Positions 43,831 to 54,440 of a stretch of 64,000 nt of DNA are shown piece by piece. This stretch comes from Chrysopilus asiliformis (lineage: Eukaryota > Arthropoda > Insecta > Diptera > Rhagionidae): the NCBI GenBank assembly GCA_964034945.1, contig OZ035960.1, positions 51,215,706 through 51,279,705 on the forward strand, written 5' to 3'. Made by a program: the position numbers and the translations under genes. Every line of letters begins with the position of its first letter. The stretch's first letter is position 1. A model generated the notes under the pieces. The model saw only the letters and a program-made list of their open reading frames with translations. It was not told the origin of the DNA and searched no databases.

Positions 43831-45355
43831 ACGAATGATTTGCCCATCAAATTGGATTTTCTAAATGGAAAAACAATTTTGCAGCAATATTTTATTAAAG
43901 AAAATATTGTTTAAATCAATATTTCTGAAATCAATTTAATTTCCCAAATACAATTCGATTAATACGTATCTATATAATTTCCTTCCTCTTATACAATACT
44001 TATTGGAATAATGAAACTTTTCATTTCAATTAATTGGGTACTGAAAAAAATAGCAAATATGTTTTGTGTGCGAAAGTATTTTATTTGCATTTATTTTCAA
44101 AATAAAAATAATTTCGATTGGATAAATTGCGCGAAATTTCTGCTCCTGGTGAATTAAAGCTAAAAGCCATCAGCATTTTTAAATGAGAAATAATTTTTTA
44201 TCGAATTATTTTAAAGTGAATTTTTGTGTGAAACACTATTTTATATTACACAAATTAAAAATAAGATAGTGTTTCTCAAAGTATGCCATACATTAATTAA
44301 TACTGAATTCACTATTTTTATCAAGATAAGGTATTTTTTTGAGCTTAATATGTTACGATATCGTGTAAAAAATTAAAGGATAATATAAAGAAGACATTTT
44401 TAGCATCGATTAACCGAATTCAATTTCATCTGATTTTCCGGACCCGATTGGAATTTAAAGAGTTTGTCTCACATGGTATTTAATGAATTTATTTGTTAAC
44501 CAATTTAATTATTTTAATTAAACAGTGAGTACATTGCTCGCATTAGCAATAAAAACTTTGAATAATTTTCATATATATCCGAGTGATAAATTCTGTTTAT
44601 TTTGAGACGAACATACTAGAGAAATTTATTTATACAAAGTTTACATCTATAAATGTTCATGAGACTATCTATACTTGTATAACCGAATGCATACATGTAG
44701 AATAATACTCATGTAGCTGGCGAATAATTTGGAAATCAGGCTGAATAATAAGGGAGTTGAAATTCCTATAAATTATTTATATACATATTTATTAAGATGT
44801 TTTGTCTGGCATTCCAATGAATGATAATTACATGTAAATTTAGCGAAACAACAGATCTCACATACTAGGAATCATTACATGATTTTCAAAGGGGGATTTT
44901 TTTGTAATTAAAAAGGGGAAAGCATTTGTAATCTTAAGAGGGAGAGATTTGCTAAAATCGCAGAATTTTAAGTAATTTTTTGAAATGCTAAGTTTTTTCA
45001 AAAAAAATTTAAACTGGCTGTCGCGTTAATTTTCGTTTTGTAGAACCTCATGCTCTTCTACCCTCGTTATGCTTTTTGTACTCGCACACCCGCCGTTGCC
45101 GGGTTATAGTTTCTTTGTATAAGATATCTGGACCAAAAAAATCCAGAAATAACTAAAAACTCGTAAGAAATGAAAACTTCTAAGAAATGAAATGAAAAAA
45201 AAAATGTTTTTTTATCGAATTATTTTAAAGTGAATTTCTTAAACATGTTAAAAACTAAAAATTCGATAATTTTTTTTCACAAGTTTTTAGTTATTTCTGA
45301 ATTTTTAAGATACTGTTTCTCAAAGTATCCATTAATTAATACTGAATCCACTAAA
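43831..45355. other. No gene seen
   Basis: AT-rich DNA without supported frames. CCGCCGTTGCCGGGTTATAG (45092-45111) resembles text at 15740-15760 and may mark an old repeat. Confidence 0.4.
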
Positions 45356-46060
45356 AAAACTTGCTGCTTATCAAAAAAATAAAAGCAAGATAAATATTTA
45401 TTTTATTTTATTTTTTATAGCTTTATCTCACTTCTATTTCTGCTACCCAGCGCATAAAAAAAATTTTTTTTTTCTTTTTTAGCAAATTTTTTTAATAAAA
45501 GCTTTTTTTCAATTATGTTATCTTTTTTTATTATTATTTTATCCTTTTTAGTCATTTCGTATTTGATTAGTATGACTAAAAATCCAAAATGACGTTCGTT
45601 TTTAGCCACTCTTGTTTATATTTGTTAGGCTTCGAATATACATCCTTGCCTTTGAGATATCAATTTTTGATTCCAGAATCGGATTCAGCGATACCAAAAA
45701 TAACCAGATGAGGATAATCATATTATCCTAACAGAACCTTCCGTCATCCTTACAAACTTCTTAACATCAAAATCGGATTCATCAGCCTCAAAAATCCTGA
45801 AGTGAGATTTTATTTCATCCGGAAAATTTTATGAACAGGATGATCACGTTATCCGTCCGTTATAGGACCTTCCGTTATCTTTGCAAGGAAGATGTAGTAA
45901 AAATATTGTATTTTCATCGGAGTTAGGTATGTATGTACATTTTCAAGTGGGAGAAAAGTAGATTACAAGATTTAACCGTGACAGACAAACAAACAAATAG
46001 ACAAATCCACAAATTGGCAGATAGAAAAACAAGTTAAATAAAAGCTTGGAATACGGTTTA
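45356..46060 (-). repeat. Rc repeat copy, inverted, with foldback arm
   Basis: In reverse it shows the Rc landmarks: GACAAACAAACAAATAGAC (45984-46002), ACCTTCCGTTATC, ATCCGGAAAATTTTATGAAC and CAGAATCGGATTCAGCGAT. The portion 45370-45500 carries AAAAGCAAGATAAA and inverted TTTATCTCACTTCTATTTC, related to the hairpin at 60882-61070. Confidence 0.65.
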
Positions 46061-46493
46061 AATTCCTATGATTTTATCCTATAAAACTTTCTATAAAGAC
46101 TCGTGCCCGTATTCTCTCTTTCCCATTGACAATTACAGCTATCTGTCTCTTTCTATTTGTAACACATTTTTGTCGCAACTAAAATATCCTGGCAATGGAG
46201 AGAGCCCATTAAGGTGTAAATATTCAGATTAGTATTCTAGGGTTAAGAAAAAAGAATCATGTTATGAGTATATATCTGGTAAGCAATCACTATTAAAAAG
46301 ATTTTTTCAAAAAGGGATAGTATCAGAGTCATTGGTATCAAGCTCGTCAAAATATGACAGTGATTACGACAAGATAATGTAATGTACAGAATATAATTCC
46401 TATGTCTAAGAACTTTTATATTTATGTTCAATTTTTCTTAATATTTTTTATGTTTATATTAATTATAAGTCGTTGAATTTAAGACCAGAATCC
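46061..46493. other. No gene seen
   Basis: The segment 46423-46483 (TGTTCAATTTTT to ATAAGTCGTTGAAT) has a direct near-copy at 48231-48280, so related repeat text flanks the nest that follows. Confidence 0.45.
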
Positions 46494-46984
46494 AATTGGC
46501 CCCACACAACATTTACGGCGACAATTCAGATTTTAAACAATTAATCCGACCAACTTTGTCGTCGTAAAAAGTTGAATAGAATTGGACTTTTGTCGGTCAG
46601 CTCGTCGACAAAATTTCATGGTTGATTCAAAACGAAATCTTATGTGGACGTCATAAACTCTAAAATTGGTCACTCAAGCGGAAAGAATGTATTAAAAAAT
46701 ATAGTTCGTATGCTGTGTTTCTTATTTTCACATTCGATAATTGGTAACAAAAGAATGTTATATGTGGCTCACCGTCCGAGTGTCAAAATCAAATGAAAAA
46801 CAAATAACGTTTAGAACAGCGGTGGCCAACCCGCGGCCCGCGGGCCGCATGCGGCCCGAGACGTTTGAAAATGCGGCCCGCCAAATGATTTGAAATTTTC
46901 AAAAAAAAAAAAAATTATGTAACTAATAAAATACAAAATACTAAAACTGCTCATAAAGTGTGATGCAATTTTACAATTTAATTT

Positions 46985-47545
46985 TTATACCCGTATGGTG
47001 AAACCAAAGGGTATATTAACTTTGCCTTATCGTTTGTAACGCCAAGATCCCGTCATTACACACAAAAATGAATTACACCAGTGTGTTTAGAATGATAAAA
47101 ATAATTAATTTTTGCATGTCCGTCCATCCGTCTGTCTGTCCGTCCGTCTGTCCGTCTGTGGCGCGGATTGCGGCGCACGGATTGAGCTAGAGACCAGAAA
47201 TTTTGCACAGTTCCGTCTCTCGTAAAATGCAAGGCTAAGTTCGTTAATGGGCAAAAACGGACCATTAGAGGGGGTACCCCCCATAACAAATGAAAACGTT
47301 TTTTGCGAATATCTCAAAAACGGTGCCTCTTATCTAATATGTACAAGAACAAAAGTTATTTAGGATATGATTCTACATAAAACTCCCATACCTCAAAATC
47401 CGATTGGAATAAATTTTAAAACATCTTCGACAGTTTGACTTCAAAGTGGAATTTTGATATACCTGTTCGCCGTTCACTTAAATCACCATACGGGGTTTCA
47501 ATAATTGCCAGATTGGCAGTTTTAGCTTTTGTTATGTTTTATTTT
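46985..47545 (+). repeat. Ra repeat, most complete copy
   Basis: It runs from ATACCCGTATGGTGAAACCA through TTACACCAGTGTGTTTAG, CCGTCCATCCGTCTG, GAGCTAGAGACCAGAAATTT, GGGGGTACCCCCC and AAAACTCCCATACCTC to GCCAGATTGGCAGTTTTAGC and TTTTGTTATGTT. It is nested in the hAT element. Confidence 0.8.
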
Positions 47546-47629
47546 ACATAAGTACTACTCGTATATATACATTTACATTTACATAAGTCCATTTATATAT
47601 ATATTTTTTTAGCAAATATTTTTTTCTTA

Positions 47630-47955
47630 CCCCACGACTCCATTAGACTCTTTTCCAGATTGGATTTAAATCCAATCACGAAAAAGTCTAATGGAGACTC
47701 AAAAAATCTTGCATCATGATGTAAATCTCCTTACTGTCATGATTTTTTCGGCTACTGAAAAGTAGGATTTTTTTTTGACATTTGTTCAGTCAAATTAGCT
47801 GATTTATAGTTTGCTGCCCTGATTACCTCCTGGTTGACATTTCTAAGTACGCTATGGAGACACGATAAATATGAAAAATCATGACTTCTTTATTCGCCAA
47901 AATATGGAGTGGGGGAAAAAATCATGATCTTTAAAAGCCCAATGGAGTCGTGGGG
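47630..47955. mobile_element. PIF/Harbinger-like MITE, 326 bp
   Basis: Perfect 15-bp TIRs CCCCACGACTCCATT are flanked by TTA on both sides (47627-47629, 47956-47958), the target typical of PIF/Harbinger. A further hairpin lies in the left part: CTCCATTAGACT (47638-47649) pairs with AGTCTAATGGAG near 47695, around the palindrome ATTGGATTTAAATCCAAT. Confidence 0.8.
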
Positions 47956-48197
47956 TTATGCTCAACTTTTTGTATTTTGTTCTAAATTTTTTTTAAACCA
48001 AGTGACTTAAAAAGCAACATAAAATATTATTTGAAAATTTTACTAAGAAATGGCGGTTATTTTATTTTTTCATGTGCGGCCCGCCAAAAAAAATGAATCG
48101 CCAGGCCTGGTTTAGAACAACAAAGTGTGCGAAATTGTATATGGAGGGCGACATTGTCGCCGTAATCTGCCATCGTAAATGTTGTATCGGGCCAATT

Positions 48198-48951
48198 ATA
48201 TTAAAGCTTAAGACTGTTTTTTCATAATTTTCATGTTCAATTTTTATGTTTATAATAATTTAAATATAAGTCGTTGAATAAACACTTTTTTCTCTATTTT
48301 TTACAAATTTTCTAATATCTGTAACCTAACCCCAAAATTTCGTACAAAGTAGGGTTCATAATGCGCGATTTTGTAGAACATATCTACCGCGTATACTATA
48401 TATAGATTTTACGATTGTCTTTTGTAGTTTTTCTTATGTTTGTTTTTCATAAATTTTTACAAATCAAACAAAAACACATCTTATTTTGAAAAATCTATAA
48501 TCTTAACTAAATTAAAATCTTGATTAAATGCTCCACTACTGAATTATCATATCAAGTCGAATCAATAGCTCAAGGTCTTGTATTGGGGAAAACAGGTTGA
48601 AAGGTGGTGTCATACACGCGAAATTGAGAAGCTATTGAATTTCCACCTGGCACAGGTATGTTAAGTGTGAAGTCACGATACAAATTGCTATTTTCCTTGT
48701 GAACAAGCAGTAAAAGGAAATATTTATGATCATTGACATGTCATAATATGTTTGTAGAGACACGCATTTCGGTAGTATAAAATGTCACACAAAAATCGCA
48801 CAACGTGATTTTTATAAGCGGTACATAGTAGCGTGTAATCTTTAGAGGTAATTTGCCGTTAAATGTAAGTAATAAATTACTAATTTTGAAGTTATAATGG
48901 AAACGGAAAAGTGAAATTGATCAAATTTCGACAATAATCCGCATTTAGGTA
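48198..48951. other. No gene seen
   Basis: AT-rich DNA with no supported features apart from the near-duplicate of 46423-46483 at 48231-48280. Confidence 0.4.
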
Positions 48952-49803
48952 CACGGTAACAATTTTTGGGCTGATTTTTAAATCTTTTAGGTATTGTATA
49001 CAGTTCCAAACCGAAAAAAAAAATTAAAATTTGATCTCGCGAAAGATTACTATTTTTAAAATATTTTTTTTTATTAACACGTTGGCTACCAGCCAAAAAA
49101 ACGCTTACTCCGCTAGTATACACTGGGAAAAAACGCAAAAATCATTTCTGTACTTTGTGAGTCACCGGTGAACACAAGATCAATACAGACAAAAACGAAC
49201 GAATCGAATAAAATATAACGGAAAAAACTTACCACAACAAATTTTTCACATGAAATATGCTCCACAAAAAACCCTTTGTACCGTACGAGCGACTGCACTC
49301 AACCATGGAACTTGAAAAACTGACGGTAATCACAATAGTGTGTGTACACCGCATGGTAGCCAACGTGTTAAAATGTAATACAACCATATTATTTTTTAAA
49401 TGCATTTTTGTATTACAATGCAATGCAAATGAGCTATTTAAAAATAAATTTAATTTTATTCAAATTTAATATTATTATTGGTTTTTCAAGACCTCCTTTT
49501 TTTAATACTTCCCTTTGGGATGTTTCAAATATACGAATTATATCGGAAGGAAAAATTAAAAAAATATTGAAAAATAATACAAATTTTTTTAAAAAATAGT
49601 ACCAAAAGCATTAAATATATACCCATTTAATGCTGTTGGAATTAAATGTAATATTTTTTATTACAATCTATCAAATTCTAAAAAAGTATTGAAAACTAAT
49701 ACAAGTTTGATTAAAAATGTAGTTAATCATTTGAGAGGATTGAAATGTAATAGAAAAGTATTAAAAAATGTGATTAAAAATTAGGTCAATAATTTTAACC
49801 GTG
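48952..49803. mobile_element. Family A MITE, second copy
   Basis: The ends CACGGTAACAATTTTTGGGC and, inward from the right, CACGGTTAAAATTATTGACC lie next to TA (48950-48951, 49804-49805). Both halves align with the outer element at 4375-12808. It carries the piggyBac-like MITE at 49078-49367. Confidence 0.8.
49078..49367. mobile_element. piggyBac-like MITE, 290 bp
   Basis: Perfect 14-bp TIRs CACGTTGGCTACCA are flanked by TTAA on both sides (49074-49077, 49368-49371). TTAA targeting is diagnostic of piggyBac-type elements. The CACGTTG start is shared with 19116-19455. Confidence 0.88.
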
Positions 49804-49874
49804 TATGTGTAGGTATCTGAAAAGTAAACCATTTCAGTATTTGTGTTTTTTGTAATTAATTTGTAATTGCAACC

Positions 49875-50015
49875 TGTAGCCTATTTCACCAAACTACAAA
49901 TTACAATTACAAATTTGTACTGAAGCAAAATAGCCCAATAATTTACAAGTTGTGTTAAAAAACACTTAAAAAACACTTGTAAATACAAATTTGTAGTTTG
50001 GTGAAATACGCTACA
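49875..50015. mobile_element. Small foldback/MITE, 141 bp
   Basis: 28-bp arms starting TGTAGCCTATTTCACCAAAC, with one mismatch, enclose about 85 bp that also has partial inverted copies of AATTACAA and ACAAATTTGTA. No TSD seen. The minus-strand frame across it is chance. Confidence 0.7.
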
Positions 50016-50286
50016 GATCTCTGCATACCAGAGTTTTTTCTGATTTTTTGAAAAGTCTTTTTGTATTTTTTTTCTAACACTATAATATATATTTTTCTCT
50101 ACGTCTTTCAAAATAGTTTTCCGTGGAAGAAAAAAATAAAAATTTCTTACACAAGTATGCATAAAGGATGGGTGAAGCTTAAACAGCAGAGAGTACAGTC
50201 GGTTCAACAAGAAAGGAACCAATAAAAGATATTTATTTCTAATTTTCTTTACATAAAGTACAATGAATATGCTGAGGCGCTTTTAG

Positions 50287-50874
50287 TTAATAAATAGTAA
50301 AATCGCCACCGTTTTGTAGAATTGCCTGACACCTTCTGGGCATACTGTCGACAAGTTTTTCGGCGTAATCAGTAGGAAAAAAACGCCATATCTTTCGAAG
50401 AGCCCTTGAAAGCTGCCTCAAATTGTAAACAGGCTTCCCTGCAAGCTTGTTCTTCATGATGCCCCACACATTTTCAATGGGATTGGCATCAGGAGATTGG
50501 GAGGGCCAATTCATCGTAAAGATACCATTTTTCTTCTTCCAGGCTGTGCAGAGGCAACTACGATGTTTTGGACCATTGTCCTTTTGTAAGACCCAATCTT
50601 TGTTATTGGATCCAAACATCTTGTTGGCTGAGGAGGCCACGCTGGTAAATTTTGGCCATTTTATCTGCGTTAAATTTTCGGTAAAGTGTTCTAAGCAGAC
50701 GAAACCGCGCTCAGAGAAACATCCCCAAACCTTTACCTGGGCACAAATCATGTATTCCGACGCGTCTCTGTCTTTCGACTTCGACGCAGCTTTTAACTCT
50801 TGACTTCGCCATATCTGCAGCTGGAAATTTCGTGGAATCGTCACTATGAATCGAAACGTGATTCTGACTGTCAC
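50287..50874 (-). pseudogene. Tc1 transposase, C-terminal part only
   Basis: The frame encodes 195 residues. From about residue 47 it matches the Tc1 catalytic domain: VWGCFSERG, then QKDNGPKH with D99, then WPSQSPDANPIENVWG with E134. D99 and E134 are 34 residues apart, as in the DD34E class. The first catalytic aspartate and the whole N-terminal paired-type DNA-binding region are missing, because the frame upstream of residue about 45 runs into an inverted duplication (50747-50965). The true protein start is lost, so the annotated ATG is not meaningful. It cannot be an active enzyme. Confidence 0.9.
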
Positions 50875-50965
50875 TCCAGGAAATTTGAAGCTGCTGGTAT
50901 GGCGAAGTCAAGAGTTAAAAGCTGCGTCGAAGTCGAAAAGCAGAGACGCGTCGGAATACATGATT
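50747..50965. repeat. Near-palindromic inverted duplication within the Tc1 transposase
   Basis: Two arms of roughly 100 bp meet near 50855. Both encode, outward, the same transposase segment (WRSQELKAASKSK...RDASEYMI). The arms differ at several bases, mostly toward the centre, so the event is not new. Confidence 0.9.
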
Positions 50966-51176
50966 GCTGCCCGGATGTTTAACAGTGCGCTGGATAAAAT
51001 GTGTAAATGTACAAATGTTTTTGCAGCCGCGGAACACGACAATTTTGGTACTTTTGGGTGCGAACATAAAAATACTGCCTCGTAAGGCTTTGCGTACACG
51101 GCTCTCATTTTGGTTAGGTCGCGTTCACTCCGAGGTTTCGAGCGACACTAAAATGAATTGATAATGGCGTCATAGC

Positions 51177-52355
51177 CAGTGATGCTATATCGAGGGGAAT
51201 TCCCCTTTTTGCGGGGAATTTGACTATAAAAATTGTTAATAGGGGAAAAGGGGAAAACGCTTCAAAACGAGGGGAAACGATTTACAACAAGGGAAAATCT
51301 TCGCCTTTCAACTAAATCCGAAATAATTTTAAAAAATTACGGAAAAGTAAAAATACAAATAAATAAAAACAATTACAATCCAATTCCAAGCTTAGGCAAA
51401 GGTAAAGAGTAAAGGAAATGCCCTTATTTATGCATTTGCCACTTTTTAATGATCTTATTGCAATTGTAAAGTACACACCAATCTTTTAAACAAAAGCACT
51501 TTAAAATGGCTTTGGAATGTACGTTTAACCGATTTTTCAGTGTACTTTTTAACCGCTTTGAAAAAAGCACATTAAAAAGTACCATTTCTCATCTTATTCA
51601 AAGTAATGACTTTAAACTACTTTAAAAGACTTTGATGGAAAGTAGTTTCCATGAAAGTTCATTGACACATATTTTTTGTTCGTTTTTCGGATTTCCTAAA
51701 TATATTTTCAATAGAAATATTTTCAATTGCAACTCAGCAGAAGTGCTTTGTTTAAATTATGTAAAAATCAATTAAATCGGTAATTTCTTGGTCATCTTTA
51801 AAATTTGGCTTAATGTTCTAATTTCGACCAATATTCACCGGAATACAAAAATCGAGTTCCAGTCGCGACTTGATTTCGTTTTTTTTCCATTTTTTGATAT
51901 TTTTATATTTTTTAAATTCAAAATATGGAAATAATTTTTACCGAATTTAGGGAGGACAGGGTCATTTTAAGCTCGAAAGCAAAGGAACTACCTTGATTTA
52001 TAAATTTGTGACTTGCTTTGATTATTATCTAATTGTGAATCCCGGCTTCTTTTCATATCTTATTTGACGTTAGGTTGGAGACCCGTGACGTTGTTATCGG
52101 GAATACAATTAACGAGTATTTTGTTCAAGCTTTCCAAAATATAAAATTATTTCCTAATTTGTGCTTTTTTCTCTTAAAAGACTTTAACATGAGTCCCGAT
52201 GACAATAATTTTGGTTTTAATAAATGAATTCTTTATTTAAAATTCGTTGTTTTTATAGGGGAAAAACGAGGGGAATTTCGTCATTGAAAAAGGGGAAAAA
52301 GGGGGATTTCGTCATTTGGAAAGGGGAATTTCACTAAAGGTACATAGCATCACTG
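51177..52355. mobile_element. Non-autonomous hAT element inside Tc1, 1179 bp
   Basis: Perfect 12-bp TIRs CAGTGATGCTAT are flanked by the exact 8-bp TSD GTCATAGC (51169-51176, 52356-52363). Both ends carry many GGGGAA motifs (AGGGGAATTCCCC at the left; several GGGGAATTTC at the right). No transposase frame. Confidence 0.92.
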
Positions 52356-52457
52356 GTCATAGCTAACCGATGATACAATCATGCCGAGAAAAAAAGAGAG
52401 AGATATCATTTATTTTTCTTAAAAAGTGCCGGTTCCTTTCTTGTTGAACCGACTGTA

Positions 52458-54359
52458 ACTAGTGGTTGGACGAACTCATTTTGAGAGCCCCAAAAATCGG
52501 TCTTGAGCGATTTTCAATTAACATTGGACAAGTACCCTCCAGGTTCTCTATTAATTAGTATTAGCTAATTTGAAGTGGTGAAAATTAATTTTATGTGATT
52601 GTTTTTGGTGTTTAAATGACTTCGAATTTTTGAAAGCCAACAAAAAGACGACAAAAGTGAAAGTGGCGACTTTCTACACTTTTATGCATATCTACACAAT
52701 GGAATCTTTCGATTTAGGTAAGAATAATTCGAATCGGTCTTGCAAAACTCCATACTGTATGAAAACATGTATATTTTTATTTTAGTAGGTACAAATAATG
52801 ATTTTTTTTTATAATGGTTAAATTTAATTTTAAAACCCGCAAACCATTGTTATAAAATTTGTGAGACAAATGATAGCAGAAGGATACTCGTTTTTATGAA
52901 AAGTGAGTATTTACCTGTTATTACGTCAACTGTCAATAAATCTTTACCAGATTCAGAGGGTAATTTTGAGATTTATTTAACATAATAAAATCATGGTAGA
53001 CGACCCATTAAAAGTATTTTCTTTTCAGGGTGCATCGTCTTTAACAATTTGTCAATATAAAATAGCAACAGTTATTTCATTTTAACAGCCGCTCATAAAT
53101 AATTTCTACATGGATAAAAAGAACGAAATACTTGGTGAGTATACAGAATAAGGAATAAACCGAAGGACCTTAAGACAACATTCAAGTCGCACGTGCTGAG
53201 CATTTCATTTCTGGTGGGCGCCCCCTATTATCGTGGACAAAGTGATGAAAATTTCTAGAGTTACCATTGAAATATCATGCTGGGTGAAGTATGGGTTTGA
53301 CTCACTTTTGTTGAATATGATGAAATAAATTTGATCAATTTATATTAGGTGATTCCATTTATAAAAAAATAAGCATAATGCATGTAATAACAGTAATTTA
53401 TAATAGTTGTATTTCTTAAAGTTTTGTGATGTTGTTCTATTTTATATTTTGTTTGAAAAATAAATCGTAGTTAATATTGCAAGGTGATGAAATTATTATT
53501 ATGTAGTTTCTGGGCGGTTTGAATAATCACGATGATATTTTTCCTCAATTTTATCTTGTTTATAATTTGTAACATTTGAACTTTTACCATAATATTTAAA
53601 GTGACAAAAACATTCAATAAAATTTCAAGAAACCAGAAGTAATATTTAAGTAGCAAAAACAAAAATACAATTCTAACAATAGCGAAAATATGTCTGAAGC
53701 AGTGAGTTTCATATTTTGTTTTTATTATTACCTAGAAAATTGAAAGCCTCTTTTCCACTCCATTAGCAAATCAAGAGTAATTTAATTTAACATTAAAGAT
53801 TTTTTCTTGCTTTGAGAAAAAAGTCAGAATTCTGAATTTGCTATTCATCATTTTGACTACTTACATCATCACATAAGAAAAGTTATTTTCGGAAAGTCAT
53901 GGTATGGCGGCTTCACTTTGGAAAACCTTTCTGAGTAATTGAACTTGGGGCAGTTATTTATTCGCACGGGGCTTAGTTGCTTCATACTTCTCCCGAGAAT
54001 ATTGTAAAAATGAAAGAAATCCAATGTTTGCATTTGTTTACATACAAAATGTCTGTTAAGAGCCCTTAGGGATTTTTAGGAAAATGAAATTAAAAGCCGA
54101 TTTTGTAATACGTACATCACAATCTCATGGAACAAAATAACCAGCAGTTATCGATTTAACTTTATCGATTCTATTACATTGATTGATCACAGGTAAGAAA
54201 TTTTTCTTAACAGATATTATGATTTTCCCATCTATAATATTCTTATTTCAGTTGTTCAGCAGTATTTTTGAAAATGGATCAGTGAATAGGCTACTGATTT
54301 GCATGCATAAAATTCAGTGTTCAAATATTTGAGCATGTTTTGCTGGCATGTTTTCTATA
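52458..54359. other. No gene seen
   Basis: About 1.9 kb of AT-rich DNA lacking supported coding frames or termini. It is one of the longer repeat-free stretches. Confidence 0.4.
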
Positions 54360-54440
54360 TATTCACTGCGAATTACTCTATTTTTATACTCTATATGATA
54401 TATCATATATAAGTATATTAGATTTAGTAAATCGTTTGTA

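Larger units (their letters stand above)
46817..48109. mobile_element. hAT element inside the MITE, 1293 bp
   Basis: The left end is CAGCGGTGGCCAACCCGCGG with GCGGCCCG repeats. The right end read inward is CAGGCCTGGCGATTC, followed by GGCGGGCCGCACATG. The exact 8-bp TSD GTTTAGAA is at 46809-46816 and 48110-48117. CGGGCCGCATGCGGCCC-type ends are typical of hAT. No transposase remains. Confidence 0.88.
46498..48193. mobile_element. Outer MITE with GGCCC...ACAACATTTACG ends
   Basis: Left GGCCCCACACAACATTTACG and right, read inward, GGCCCGATACAACATTTACG are imperfect TIRs, both continuing to GGCGACAAT. AATT lies on both sides (46494-46497, 48194-48197). Without the hAT insert it would be about 400 bp. 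Confidence 0.65.
50196..52455 (-). mobile_element. Tc1-like transposon, 2260 bp with hAT insert
   Basis: Perfect 25-bp TIRs beginning CAGTCGGTTCAACAAGAAAG are flanked by TA (50194-50195, 52456-52457). It holds a broken transposase on the minus strand and a 1179-bp hAT element. Without the insert it would be about 1.07 kb, short for a complete Tc1 element (commonly 1.3-1.7 kb). Confidence 0.93.
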
